A stretch of DNA of 64,000 nt, from positions 1 through 64,000 of the forward strand of contig JAEELL010000085.1 of the NCBI GenBank assembly GCA_016282745.1, given 5' to 3'. Position 1 is the stretch's first letter; every line of letters begins with the position of its first letter. The notes under the pieces are model-generated. The model was given only the letters and a program-made list of their open reading frames with translations. It had not been told where the DNA came from and did not search any database. This document shows positions 30,086-40,181 of this stretch, one piece after another. This DNA is from Lachnospiraceae bacterium. GTDB taxonomy: Bacteria; Bacillota; Clostridia; Lachnospirales; Lachnospiraceae. Both the position numbers and the translations under genes were made by a program.

Positions 30086-32137
30086 TTAATCGTCCTCATC
30101 CTCGTTACTTAAAGCATCATGTGCTGCCACATTCATCTGCGATTGTTCCTGACGTGCAATGGAAGATGAACTTGCTCTTCTCTCATTACTTCTGTCTGAA
30201 AAACCACTTCCACTACTTCTTCTTTCAAAAACACTCTTGCTTGATAATCCAATAGGCTTTGCTGCCATACTTTCTTTATTTGACTTACTTGAGCCTATAT
30301 TTCCCTTGAGATTGTTTCTATTTCCCAATGTGTTTGTATTCTGTCTGTTATGTGCATCAGTCAGATTGCCTTTAGGATTGTTCCTACTTGTAAGTGGATT
30401 TTTTCCATCCTGCTGATTCATCTTCATTCCATTTAATGCATCCTGGTTACTATCCATTCTCATGCTATTTCCGGAAGTTCCAAACTCTTTTCCTGCATCC
30501 ATTCCACTAAACGGACTACTATTTTCTGATATTTCAGAATTCATATTATTAACAGAGCCAGAACTCATATCTGCAGAACCATTCTGTCCCGAATCGAATA
30601 CATTTCCATTTTCAGAGCTACTGCTATTCATCTGTTCATTATTGTTCAAATGATTGTTATTATCCTGATTTTGATTGTTAAACATACTGCTGTTTGCATT
30701 GCCACCATTTAAATTATTCTGATTCTGATTTTCATTTTGCTCATTCTGATAACTTGCTCCTGCAGCTCCTGCTCCAAAAGCCTCACCTGTAGCTGTATTA
30801 AAGTCAGGATGTCCTCCTGTTCTCTCGTCAGAGTTCATAAATGCATGTCCTGCTTTGCTACCTATATGTCCTGCACCTCGTCCTATACTAGCCGCACCTC
30901 GTCCAACTGTTCTACCAATTGACATTGCTGCCATTATTTTGCCCCATCCGGATTGAAGCCCTGCATCTATTCCTGTCAGTTTCTGCACAAGATTTGGTCC
31001 ATCTATTACGGAAAAAGCCACAAACAAAAGAATCATTCCCTTTGTCAGTCCGTTAACATCCATCTCCTGCGAAACAAACTTTGTAGCAAAATAGTAAAAT
31101 TTCAAGCTTACCATAGTAAAAATAAGTACTATGTAACTGTCCTTTATGCTATCAAGTATTTTTAATATCTTTTTTCCGCCAGAAAGATTAGCTGAATATA
31201 AATATGCCAGTAATCTTGAAATTGCAATTTCATATAAAATTCTTACAACCTTATACGATAAACAGAGATAAACGATAATTAACGAGATCAACTCCAAGAG
31301 ACAAATCATATAATCAACTGAATACCTGTAGTAATACTCATTCAATAAGTCTGTCCATGCTACCCCGCTTGACAGTTCTTCAACTTCATAATATGTTTTC
31401 CCACTATCATTTTCTTCTGGCGAAACTCTATAACTAAGTAAATCTTTAGAATCTTCCTTATCCGTGTCATCGGGAGTATATAATTCATTGATATCAATAT
31501 TTAGGAACTTCTTTTTAGTAAGTTTATCTAAAGTTTGTTTTGCTTTTTCATCATCCAGGTTGCTCAATCCATATTTAACATCCAAATGTCTCAAATCATG
31601 AATATTACCACCTATCGTTTCATATACGATTGCATTTTTACCGTTTCCCATAACAGCCGTTCTAAAGTCCTCATTCAAATAGCTATTAAATTCACTCAGA
31701 ATGTAAGTTCCGCTCGATATTACAAGTACGGCTATGCAAAGATTTATCATTACCTTAGGCTTTTTTTCGTGCCATAGAATTAAAATAACTCCCATGAAGA
31801 AAATTGATAAACAAACAATTGCAACAAACACAGGTTTCCACTTATCTATATATCTGTTAATTCTTGCATATGTTGTAAAATCAACAAAGCCAAAACATGT
31901 ATCGTATAGTGTTGCGCACGCATCAGCTATAAAAGCTGCACCTTGAAGAATCATCCAACCAATAATATTTAACATGTTCCATCCCATGTTATTTTCTGTG
32001 AATAGTTCCGGATAATTAATAAGTACCTGTCTGCTTTTTTCTTCAAGATCAGCAAATACCAGATGCTCATTTAACGCTCCTATAATCATCATCACCACAA
32101 AAGTCGTGATACTGATTTTCATTAATTTTTTCATCAT
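30086..32137 (-). CDS. VirB6-like conjugation channel protein (pLS20_p028 type)
   Basis: 683 residues: signal/first span, then about seven further spans (WMILQGAAFIADACATLY; FVAIVCLSIFFMGVILIL; LCIAVLVISSGTYIL; YMICLLELISLIIVYLCLSYKVV; YIVLIFTMVSLKFYYFA; MILLFVAFSVIDG). A glycine-rich stretch follows, then ~230 residues of Asn/Ser/Gly low complexity. The middle DGPNLVQKLTGIDAGLQ matches the pLS20_p028 group of VirB6/TrbL-like proteins, as I recall it. It forms the inner-membrane part of the channel. Confidence 0.8.
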   Translation of the reverse strand: MMKKLMKISITTFVVMMIIGALNEHLVFADLEEKSRQVLINYPELFTENNMGWNMLNIIGWMILQGAAFIADACATLYDTCFGFVDFTTYARINRYIDKWKPVFVAIVCLSIFFMGVILILWHEKKPKVMINLCIAVLVISSGTYILSEFNSYLNEDFRTAVMGNGKNAIVYETIGGNIHDLRHLDVKYGLSNLDDEKAKQTLDKLTKKKFLNIDINELYTPDDTDKEDSKDLLSYRVSPEENDSGKTYYEVEELSSGVAWTDLLNEYYYRYSVDYMICLLELISLIIVYLCLSYKVVRILYEIAISRLLAYLYSANLSGGKKILKILDSIKDSYIVLIFTMVSLKFYYFATKFVSQEMDVNGLTKGMILLFVAFSVIDGPNLVQKLTGIDAGLQSGWGKIMAAMSIGRTVGRGAASIGRGAGHIGSKAGHAFMNSDERTGGHPDFNTATGEAFGAGAAGASYQNEQNENQNQNNLNGGNANSSMFNNQNQDNNNHLNNNEQMNSSSSENGNVFDSGQNGSADMSSGSVNNMNSEISENSSPFSGMDAGKEFGTSGNSMRMDSNQDALNGMKMNQQDGKNPLTSRNNPKGNLTDAHNRQNTNTLGNRNNLKGNIGSSKSNKESMAAKPIGLSSKSVFERRSSGSGFSDRSNERRASSSSIARQEQSQMNVAAHDALSNEDEDD

Positions 32138-32139
32138 TT

Positions 32140-34482
32140 CTACTGTTCTCCTGCTCTTATGAGTTCATATAATGACTGCTTTTCACCGTCTTTTATATTC
32201 ATTCTGCCTACAAGATCCATAAGATTAATTACTGATATTTCATCATTTATTCTTTCTCCTGTAAGCTTCATTATTGTGTCTGTAATAACATGATTATTAG
32301 ATAAATCTTTTAGTGTTGGCGCTTTACTTTTTTCACTACCTTTATACGCTGTAAACATTGTGAATGTCTGTTCAGGATTCCATACACGATTTCTTAGATT
32401 AATATAACTTCGGTCTTCATTATTAATCTCGTATAAATCAATTCCATCCGGATTAGGGAATGTATCCTGCAAATATTCATATCTGTACAAAAATCTTTTT
32501 CCGGATTTTTCACTGTTAAAGATTGGAGTAGGCTCTATTCTGTTCCCGTTTCTGTCTCTTCTCTTAATTACACGCTTTACAACACACTCACCTTCTCTAA
32601 GCTGCATTAATTGATTCTTATTAAGTAATGGTTTTTCTATGGTTGTTTCCGTAACGTGTTTTTTCGTTGAAAGTCGTTCTCCGGAACGCTGCAAATCAAT
32701 CATTGTCTGATTACCAAGCAATTCAGAAAAGTTCTGTGCTGTGGTTCCGGAATCCGTCAATATATAAATCTGATTACCACAGTTATCTATAATTGTTTCA
32801 GAATCGTCTCCATAAAGCTTAGATACCTGGGCATATGACTGGATAAACATATCGAATGAAATATTTCTTCCCAGGCACACTGTAATAATTGTCTCCATTG
32901 ATTCAATCGCCGGAATGTTACCAAATTCATCAAGAATAAACTTTACTCTGTTTTTACATTTTCCTGTCATGCTTCTTGTAGCTTCTTTAGCAAGTACAAA
33001 ATATGTCTGACGTACGAATACTGTCGCAAGGAAATAAGTTGATTTATCATAATCAGGCATTCCCATAAATATTGCTACAGGTTTATTTCCAAATCCTATA
33101 TCTCTTAATTTAAGGCTTGATTCCGCTGTCATCTTTGCAATATTTTCATATGTAAATATCGTAAGCTTAGCAAGCATCGAAGCGTAAATACCACCTTTTG
33201 TCCTGCTTCCTGCCACTTCAATTCCTGCATATTTAAGTTTTGCTCTATCAAGTGCCGGTCTTTGATTAAAGTACAAATCAAGTGCTGTTGTGTCACTCAT
33301 TGGATCCGGTCTCCTTGTAGCAAGTTCCGTAAACGTATTAATAATTGAATACATATTAATTTTCTTTACATTTTCATTTGATGCTTTAAATGCAGATTCC
33401 GGTGGAATAAATTTTATTTTTTCATCAAGAGCGGTATCCGCATCCGGATTTTTTTGTATATAATCATTGAAGTCACTTCTTACACTTTTCTGTTTTTCAT
33501 CATCCAGGTTCTCAAATCGCTGTCTTTTATGTTCCCAACTTATTCTTCTTTTTTCATTTGCCAATTCATCAGCTGCAATACAATCCTGTAAATGAGCAAG
33601 AATCATGGCCGATAAAAGAGAAGAAGCTGTGTCCTGCCAAAAGGCATCTGTATTCGTTGGTGAACTTGGATTAAAAATTGAATACGAGAAAGACTGTGTC
33701 AAAAGCTCGGCGTTTGCATAATCTCCGGAAACATATAATTCTGTAATCTGTTCCAATGGATTGAATCCCATGCTGTGCAGTGGATCATCAAAATTTAATA
33801 AATAAACATCATATCCTCTTGCTTCCAGTGTTTTCTTTGAACTTTTATAAAGTTCAAGTTTTGGATCCGCAATTACCAAAGATGTCTTTTTCTCGGCTCT
33901 TGAATATACATCAATACTTGGAAAAACAAACATTTCGCCTTTACCTGATCTTGTAATACCAATAATAAGGTTGTTGGTATTTGAATCATCCAAGTAGAGC
34001 TTGTTTCCTATTCTTGATACAATTGTTCCACCATATCCCGGGAATGATTTATCCCTATCCGGAACTTCTATGTACTGTGCCTTAATCTCTTCATTACTTG
34101 TCCATCTTTCCGTTCCTTTTTGGCCCACATTAAAATAGTCTTCTGAGAAAGATGTTTTAAGTCTATAAATCATCAATGCGTCCATAATTATCCATGCAAT
34201 TAAAATGATGATTGCTTCTTTTATAATTGCTCCCGGATAATCCGCTATTCGTATTTTGTACAGATTATTTAATCCTATATATTGATTTAAATGCGCTGCA
34301 TCATAAAAGATACCTTTAACATTTAAAATAATGTTCGTAATGTAATTTATAATTGCAAAAATTATTATGTTTTCTACAATAAGTATCGTTGCTATCACTT
34401 TTTTAGAAGACAGCAGTCTGTTTAGTTTAAGTACTTTTTGCGATTCCTGACCTTTAGTCGCTTCCTTTTTCTCGTTAAACAT
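32140..34482 (-). CDS. VirD4/TraG-type coupling protein
   Basis: 780 residues. Two N-terminal spans, Walker A GITRSGKGEMFVFPSID (~155), Walker B VKFILDEFGNIP (~455), and QSYAQVSKLYGD in the nucleotide-sensing region, all typical of T4SS coupling ATPases that hand the relaxase-DNA complex to the channel. ATG 34482 (GGGGA site) is chosen over an extension that runs back through the 28-bp palindrome. Confidence 0.92.
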   Translation of the reverse strand: MFNEKKEATKGQESQKVLKLNRLLSSKKVIATILIVENIIIFAIINYITNIILNVKGIFYDAAHLNQYIGLNNLYKIRIADYPGAIIKEAIIILIAWIIMDALMIYRLKTSFSEDYFNVGQKGTERWTSNEEIKAQYIEVPDRDKSFPGYGGTIVSRIGNKLYLDDSNTNNLIIGITRSGKGEMFVFPSIDVYSRAEKKTSLVIADPKLELYKSSKKTLEARGYDVYLLNFDDPLHSMGFNPLEQITELYVSGDYANAELLTQSFSYSIFNPSSPTNTDAFWQDTASSLLSAMILAHLQDCIAADELANEKRRISWEHKRQRFENLDDEKQKSVRSDFNDYIQKNPDADTALDEKIKFIPPESAFKASNENVKKINMYSIINTFTELATRRPDPMSDTTALDLYFNQRPALDRAKLKYAGIEVAGSRTKGGIYASMLAKLTIFTYENIAKMTAESSLKLRDIGFGNKPVAIFMGMPDYDKSTYFLATVFVRQTYFVLAKEATRSMTGKCKNRVKFILDEFGNIPAIESMETIITVCLGRNISFDMFIQSYAQVSKLYGDDSETIIDNCGNQIYILTDSGTTAQNFSELLGNQTMIDLQRSGERLSTKKHVTETTIEKPLLNKNQLMQLREGECVVKRVIKRRDRNGNRIEPTPIFNSEKSGKRFLYRYEYLQDTFPNPDGIDLYEINNEDRSYINLRNRVWNPEQTFTMFTAYKGSEKSKAPTLKDLSNNHVITDTIMKLTGERINDEISVINLMDLVGRMNIKDGEKQSLYELIRAGEQ

Positions 34483-34497
34483 GTATTCCCCACTTTT

Positions 34498-34525
34498 CCA
34501 TACCTGCAGATATCTGCAGGTATGG
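34498..34525. repeat. 28-bp perfect palindrome before virD4
   Basis: CCATACCTGCAGAT and its exact inverse, with no loop, between the pilin-like gene and the coupling protein gene. Either a small operator or an intercistronic RNA hairpin. Confidence 0.75.
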
Positions 34526-34538
34526 ATTAAAAAACTAA

Positions 34539-34766
34539 TTAAAATGTAACCGTATTGGTAATCCATTTACCAAGAGTAACTGCTCCCAGAACCAATAAGC
34601 ATCCTAAAAATACATAAGGTAATGCTTTTTTGGCCTTATTATGGCTTTCTTCTGACGGAATAATAAACATTACACCAATAACTAAAAATGATACTACTGC
34701 CAACGCCCAACAATATGGGGAAGCAGTTTCACACAAGGTTTTAATATTTTCTGCAAATTTACTCAT
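34539..34766 (-). CDS. Pilin-like (VirB2/Maff2-type) membrane protein
   Basis: 75 residues: short amphipathic start (MSKFAENIKTLCETASPYCW) and two spans (ALAVVSFLVIGVMFIIP; ALPYVFLGCLLVLGAVTLGKWI). The size, topology and place directly before VirD4 match the Maff2/VirB2-like proteins of Firmicutes ICEs. AAAGGAG precedes ATG 34766. Confidence 0.68.
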   Translation of the reverse strand: MSKFAENIKTLCETASPYCWALAVVSFLVIGVMFIIPSEESHNKAKKALPYVFLGCLLVLGAVTLGKWITNTVTF

Positions 34767-34903
34767 CCTGCATCTCTCCTTTTTGTTTATTTCATCTCTT
34801 TGCGAGTATGATTTCATCCTGTTATGCCATTTAATAATTTCGTGATATATTTACTGCATAAACTTCGTATTATCTTGAATGTTCAGATTCTAATTGATAT
34901 GTA

Positions 34904-34993
34904 CTATTTTTTATTTTTCTTTTTTACTGCAATTAGTTTTGCTGCATATGCAGCCATTCTTCTTTCAAAATCTGTTTTCTTTCCTGCTTCCAT
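34904..34993 (-). CDS. 29-residue basic peptide
   Basis: MEAGKKTDFERRMAAYAAKL followed by IAVKKKNKK; AGGGTAGG before ATG 34993. It fills the gap between the surface-protein gene and the pilin-like gene. Coding status rests on the ribosome binding site and helical composition. Confidence 0.4.
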   Translation of the reverse strand: MEAGKKTDFERRMAAYAAKLIAVKKKNKK

Positions 34994-35002
34994 AACCTAC
35001 CC

Positions 35003-36037
35003 TCACTTTCTTTTCTTTTTAATGATGAATATAATTCCAACAGCCAGTGCAATTGCTAAAGCCAATGCAACAATTCCACCAACAATCGGAAAATTATTCT
35101 CGTCTTTTATCACTTCTTTATAAATAGCTATCGCTTTAATCTGATACTCATGTTCTCCTGTTGGAACGGACTGAACGGCCTCATATGTACTTGTATACAC
35201 ATATCCTTTTTCAGCTGGAACAATTATTTCTCCCTGGTAATTTACTCGGTAATAATCTATATTTCTGCTTACATCAGCCACGCAATCTCTGCACAGGATA
35301 CCAGCTTTATTTTTGTATGCCTTGCCCTTCCAATAGATATCTTTAATTCTGTATCTGTCACTATCAGCTCCAATGCTTCGAAGCAACACATCCTCATATC
35401 CTTTAAGTGGTTCTTTTACATTCTTCTCGATTTGAACTCCGTTCCATTCGAATATGTTGGAGTCATAAGAAATGAATGTAATATCAATACTTGCATCCTG
35501 CCAGCCTGCTTTATATAAAATTTCTGTTGTTGTCTTGTCACAGTTGCATTTAACCACTTTCCCGGTTTTTTTATTTGTTGCCTCAATTTCTTTTTTATCC
35601 GGAGCATTGTCAGCATTTGATTTGTCTGAATAATCTTCATAACCTTTTACTGTCTGTTTATATTCAGATACGATTTCCACTTCCTTTTTATCAGTGGTTT
35701 TTAAGCTGTACTCCACACCATCTTCATTTATAGCTTCTTCCGGTACATACTCTTCATCTTTCTTGATTTCTTTTGATTTTATTTCCTTAGTAACTGTTTC
35801 TTCTTTTGTAATTACTTTGTCGGAAACAATCTCGTAATTAATCGTTGCAAGCTCCCATTCCTTACCATTTTCATTTAATTTATTCTTGAAATGAGCATCC
35901 TGCTTTTCGTCTTTATCTTTAGACTCATATGTATATTCTTTTTTCATTACCTGCTCATTGCTGGCAGACACCCCAAAGGGTGCTGCCATAACGGAAAGGA
36001 TCAATAAAAAAGAAAAAATTGTTGTTTTATTTTTCAT
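35003..36037 (-). CDS. Membrane-anchored surface protein
   Basis: 344 residues: signal peptide (IFSFLLILSVMAAPFGVSA), a long Lys/Glu-rich extracellular part with four Cys in pairs (VKCNCD; LCRDCV), and a C-terminal span VGGIVALALAIALAVGIIFII followed by KKKRK. No sortase motif. It overlaps the adhesin gene's end and is co-expressed with it; perhaps a partner that presents the adhesin during mating. No family is recognised. Confidence 0.65.
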   Translation of the reverse strand: MKNKTTIFSFLLILSVMAAPFGVSASNEQVMKKEYTYESKDKDEKQDAHFKNKLNENGKEWELATINYEIVSDKVITKEETVTKEIKSKEIKKDEEYVPEEAINEDGVEYSLKTTDKKEVEIVSEYKQTVKGYEDYSDKSNADNAPDKKEIEATNKKTGKVVKCNCDKTTTEILYKAGWQDASIDITFISYDSNIFEWNGVQIEKNVKEPLKGYEDVLLRSIGADSDRYRIKDIYWKGKAYKNKAGILCRDCVADVSRNIDYYRVNYQGEIIVPAEKGYVYTSTYEAVQSVPTGEHEYQIKAIAIYKEVIKDENNFPIVGGIVALALAIALAVGIIFIIKKKRK

Positions 36038-39000
36038 CTGACTTTTTACTCCCTTTAAAATAACTGTAAAACGCTACATAAGCAGATATTCCAAGAAGTG
36101 CAAACCAAATCATGTAATCCCTAAAATCTCCAGTCTTAGGTGATCCCCATACAATTCCATCGCCATCGCCAATAAATGGAATTTTTGCTTTGATTTTTCC
36201 TATCTTCCTATCTTTCATGACTATCGTCTGAATTTCTCCTGTGTCCTTTACAGTGAAATCAATATTCCTTGCAATTTCATAACCTTTTGCTGCTTCTTCT
36301 TCAATTAAGGTGTATTTTTCTCCGGCAATGAGTTTTACCTGAATACGGTGTGGCTTCTTACTGGAAGTCCAGCTCTCAATTTTCTTTTTACCTAAGTAAA
36401 TTGCCATCTTACATCCTGGAATTTCCTTATCACCTGTAATCTCCTGCTTAGATACATCAACCTTAATCGTGTCATCATACATGATTACCTTATTGCTATC
36501 CGTAACGGTCTCAACTCCATCTACAACCCCAACAACCTGCGTTGTTGAATTTTCATTTTTATCTTTGCCTTCTACTAACTTGAATTTCATTGAATCAGCT
36601 GTGCAATAACCGTCTGCAGGTCTTTTCTCAGATAATATATAATATTTGTTATATATTAAGCCTTTAATAATAAGATTTCCCTTTTCTGTCATCTCTGCAG
36701 CTAGATTGCAATATCCTAGTTCTTCTGCTTTTTCAGTCAATTTAATAGTTTTGACATCTCCGGAAGTCCATGCAGCAATAACATTACCGTCTGTATCGGC
36801 AACTTCCAGTTCACAGCCTGGTAATTCGTTAGAACCAACTAATGTTAACTTATCGATTTCAATTTCGGTTTGTTTATTTTCCTTAACCGATTCCGATGTA
36901 ACAACCTTGCTGTTCTGTGAGTCATATTCAAGATGTACGTCTATTTCTGTCTGATCCAGGAAATACGAACCTGATACTTTTTCCTCTCTCCAGTAATAGT
37001 TACCTGTATTGTATTTCTGCTCTACACTTTCTTCTGCAGAAGTAGTTTCATTTTCTACTGTTGTCTGTTCTTCTGTTGTAACTTCTTCTGTAGTTGTTTC
37101 CTCGGTTGTCTGTTCTTCTGCAGCTTCCTCTTCTTCGTTAACCTTTAACTCCTCATCCATCAAAGGGACTGAAAATGGAAGTACTGCGTTACCATTATCA
37201 TCTGTTGTTACCGTTGCAATTTTTTCATTTGCTTTAACAATGATGTTTCCATTCTTGTCATAGATATTATCTTTGGAATAAAATCCAAACACTGTTCCAG
37301 GAACTGCTTTCTTAGTATCTTTGTCCTGTTTGTGTATTTTAACATCTGTTGTTACAAGTTCATTCTGCACTGATAATTTACCATTATCATCTGTAATGCC
37401 ATCAATATCGAAAACATACTCTGTTTCAAAATCTTTCCATTCATATGTCAAATCCCATGAATGAACATCCGGCAAATAATAATTAAATCTTGTTGTCACC
37501 TCTCTAAGTTCATACTTACCAAGTGGCATTGTAATTTCAACATTTCCATCTTCGTTAAGCTTGTATTTACAGATACCGCTTGCGTCAGATGTAAATTCTG
37601 CCTTAACTCCGGATGTAATAGTTGCTACCTTATCACCGGCTTTAAACCATGTTGTCTTCTCGTCATTGTCTCCGGTCTGTGAATCCTGGGTAACTATATC
37701 TTCTTTTGCATAAACTTCGAAAACAGAACCCGGTAAATTAATTGCTTCATATATAAAGCCTTTCTTTGCATCAAAGGCTGTTAATCCATGACCTAACTTT
37801 TCAAGTATTAATTTTCCCTTTGTCTCGTCATTGACGTATTCAACTGTAGCAACATTATGTGTGTTACCCTCTTCGTCAACATATGTTTCATATGTATTCT
37901 GCTTTGATGAATGAATTACAACTTCGATAAATTCATCTTTTTTAAATAACCCTGTAGCAGAGTCAACTTCGTATATTCTGTATGTACCTGACTCAAGAGC
38001 TTCATATGTTCGTACCTCACCAGATTCATCACACATGTAAGTATCAACCATCTGAGGTTCACCATCTATGTATGTTTGCTGTTTGACAAGATTCCATGTA
38101 TCTGTATCTTCATCATAAAGCTTAATCTGATAAGCAGTTCCTGCTTTAAGGACTGTTTTGTTTGTTTTTGAGTCTTTCTTAACTATCTTCAAGAATGCTT
38201 TATATCTAGGATTATTTAATTTATATGAATGCGTTGGGTTCGGATCATCCTGACTGATTGTCATCTCAAATGGCTCTACCATAATAAGATCAATATTTTT
38301 ACCATTTAAAGTACCATTTGCAATCTGTTCAACTCTGTAAGTTCCAATATACAAGTCTTTACTTATTCCATGTCCATTCCCATCTGTAGTAATAATATCT
38401 CTTTCTTCCTCTTTTGCATTCTCATAACTTCCTGCAGATTTTAACCATACTCTGAATTTTGCTCCTGCTTCCGGAGTAATATCTGTGTCACTTCTTCTAT
38501 TTTCTTTATTGATTTCTAGTTTGCCACCATATGGTGCTTCTCCTACATCAGTGCTATGTTCGAATAATTCATTATTACTGTTAAGATTAACAACTGGGTT
38601 GGAATTAGCATTCAGATTAACTGAGTGTATTGTTGAATCAAGAAGGTATCCAACCGGTGGAGTGATTTCTTTTATGTAATATGTTTGTCCTGCTCTTAGA
38701 TACTCTCCCATGCTGATCTTTCCATTCGCATCAGTAGTGTATTTTGCCTGTTTATTCAACTTGTTTCCATTATTGTTATAAAGTGTTGCAAATGTTGTAC
38801 AACCGCTGTTGGAATAGATTCCATATACAGCACCCCCAAGAGAAGCTGCTCCACGAGCCTTACCATCGCTTGATTTGCTATCTTTCTTACTAATTTGTAG
38901 TTTGATTTTTTTATGATTATTCACAACTGTTTCATTAACTGCTAAAGAGTAATGTGAATATTCTCCACTTGTTGTGTCCGGCCAGCCATCTGCATCCTTA

Positions 39001-40151
39001 GTCCAACTGTTTGCTGATTCAATCGTTATTGTTTTTCCGTTGATGTAATCTTTATTAATTGTGAAGTTCTTATCATTCGAGCTGATTTCTTTGATTACAT
39101 ATTTGTTTGATACTTTATTTAGTTGCGCTTTAAGATCATCAGCTGCCATTTTTTCTGCATCAGCTTTTTTCAAGGAATCCGGATACTTGTATCCATCCTC
39201 TTTCATCTGTTTTTTCATTTCTTTGATTGCATTATCATTCATGTTTTTCAGATCGTCAGCTTTAACATACGCATAATCTTCTGATTGTAGGTGGTAGTTA
39301 AATTTGAATGTGATTCTACCATTTGAATCAGTTAATACTTCTTCCTCAAATTTAGATCCGTTATCATTATCTTCTTCTTCTGCATCACCCCAACCATTGA
39401 ATTTATATGAATATAAATCTTTATAATTTTTTGCAGCAATTTCAAATTTGGTCTGTGGGATTCTATTCCCATCTTCATCTTCTTTGATTATGTTAAGTCT
39501 TTGTCGATAGTTTAAGGTATCGTTATATGTTTCATATGGATACTCTATTTTATCTCCACTTATCTCCAAAAGTTTTTGTCGTTTATAGGCTTCAGAACTC
39601 CAGATAATCACATCAACCTCTACCGAACCCGCTCCAAAGATTTCATCGAATAATGCATCTACTTCTTTTTTGTTATCATTCTTTTTACCGTAGTAGCCTG
39701 TATTCGTCATAACCTGTTTAATTACGTCCTTAAGTTGGTCATCACTTGTTCTTCCTTCTTCTGCACTCCAAATCAAACACTGCGCATACACCCAAGCCTT
39801 TCTTGCTTTTTTCTTAGTACTTGAATACCAATATCCAACATATGCTTCTGTAGATTTTCTTTTGTTATTAGAACTGCTTTTATATTTATCCCCACTGCTT
39901 TCATAAACATCCCCTGCATGGCATGCCAATCCTAAGTCTTTACAAAAAACTGCCTTCTTGTTAACTTTCGTTTGCCACCAAGTTCCGCTTTCGGATTTAT
40001 CACCAATTTTTACAGTTCCTAATTCTCCTAAGTTAGATAATGATGCTGTTGCAGTATCTGCCTTTACCCTAATTGTATTTACCGGCAACATTGTAGTTGC
40101 CATTACCACCATAAGCATTAAAGCTATTAATCGCTTCATCTTACTTTTCAT
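36027..40151 (-). CDS. Large thioester/Cna-B surface adhesin
   Basis: 1374 residues. Signal peptide to ~residue 30 (cut near VKADTATA). A thioester (TED/TQXA) domain has the reactive Cys in KKAVFCKDLG and the Gln in WVYAQCLIW. About eight Cna-B/SpaA repeats follow (RLNIIKEDEDGN, KLEINKENRRSD, FLKIVKKDSKTN, GKLILEKLGH, DVKIHKQDKDTK, EIEIDKLTLVG, VDVSKQEITGDK), which normally carry isopeptide bonds. A Thr/Glu-rich stretch lies at ~1030-1060, then SPKTG, one span and KGSKKSDEK, a sortase-type anchor. It would bind recipient or host surfaces covalently. No sortase is seen in the element, so a host sortase is assumed. Confidence 0.85.
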   Translation of the reverse strand: MKSKMKRLIALMLMVVMATTMLPVNTIRVKADTATASLSNLGELGTVKIGDKSESGTWWQTKVNKKAVFCKDLGLACHAGDVYESSGDKYKSSSNNKRKSTEAYVGYWYSSTKKKARKAWVYAQCLIWSAEEGRTSDDQLKDVIKQVMTNTGYYGKKNDNKKEVDALFDEIFGAGSVEVDVIIWSSEAYKRQKLLEISGDKIEYPYETYNDTLNYRQRLNIIKEDEDGNRIPQTKFEIAAKNYKDLYSYKFNGWGDAEEEDNDNGSKFEEEVLTDSNGRITFKFNYHLQSEDYAYVKADDLKNMNDNAIKEMKKQMKEDGYKYPDSLKKADAEKMAADDLKAQLNKVSNKYVIKEISSNDKNFTINKDYINGKTITIESANSWTKDADGWPDTTSGEYSHYSLAVNETVVNNHKKIKLQISKKDSKSSDGKARGAASLGGAVYGIYSNSGCTTFATLYNNNGNKLNKQAKYTTDANGKISMGEYLRAGQTYYIKEITPPVGYLLDSTIHSVNLNANSNPVVNLNSNNELFEHSTDVGEAPYGGKLEINKENRRSDTDITPEAGAKFRVWLKSAGSYENAKEEERDIITTDGNGHGISKDLYIGTYRVEQIANGTLNGKNIDLIMVEPFEMTISQDDPNPTHSYKLNNPRYKAFLKIVKKDSKTNKTVLKAGTAYQIKLYDEDTDTWNLVKQQTYIDGEPQMVDTYMCDESGEVRTYEALESGTYRIYEVDSATGLFKKDEFIEVVIHSSKQNTYETYVDEEGNTHNVATVEYVNDETKGKLILEKLGHGLTAFDAKKGFIYEAINLPGSVFEVYAKEDIVTQDSQTGDNDEKTTWFKAGDKVATITSGVKAEFTSDASGICKYKLNEDGNVEITMPLGKYELREVTTRFNYYLPDVHSWDLTYEWKDFETEYVFDIDGITDDNGKLSVQNELVTTDVKIHKQDKDTKKAVPGTVFGFYSKDNIYDKNGNIIVKANEKIATVTTDDNGNAVLPFSVPLMDEELKVNEEEEAAEEQTTEETTTEEVTTEEQTTVENETTSAEESVEQKYNTGNYYWREEKVSGSYFLDQTEIDVHLEYDSQNSKVVTSESVKENKQTEIEIDKLTLVGSNELPGCELEVADTDGNVIAAWTSGDVKTIKLTEKAEELGYCNLAAEMTEKGNLIIKGLIYNKYYILSEKRPADGYCTADSMKFKLVEGKDKNENSTTQVVGVVDGVETVTDSNKVIMYDDTIKVDVSKQEITGDKEIPGCKMAIYLGKKKIESWTSSKKPHRIQVKLIAGEKYTLIEEEAAKGYEIARNIDFTVKDTGEIQTIVMKDRKIGKIKAKIPFIGDGDGIVWGSPKTGDFRDYMIWFALLGISAYVAFYSYFKGSKKSDEK

Positions 40152-40181
40152 TCTCTGTTTTCTCCTTATTATATTCAAATT

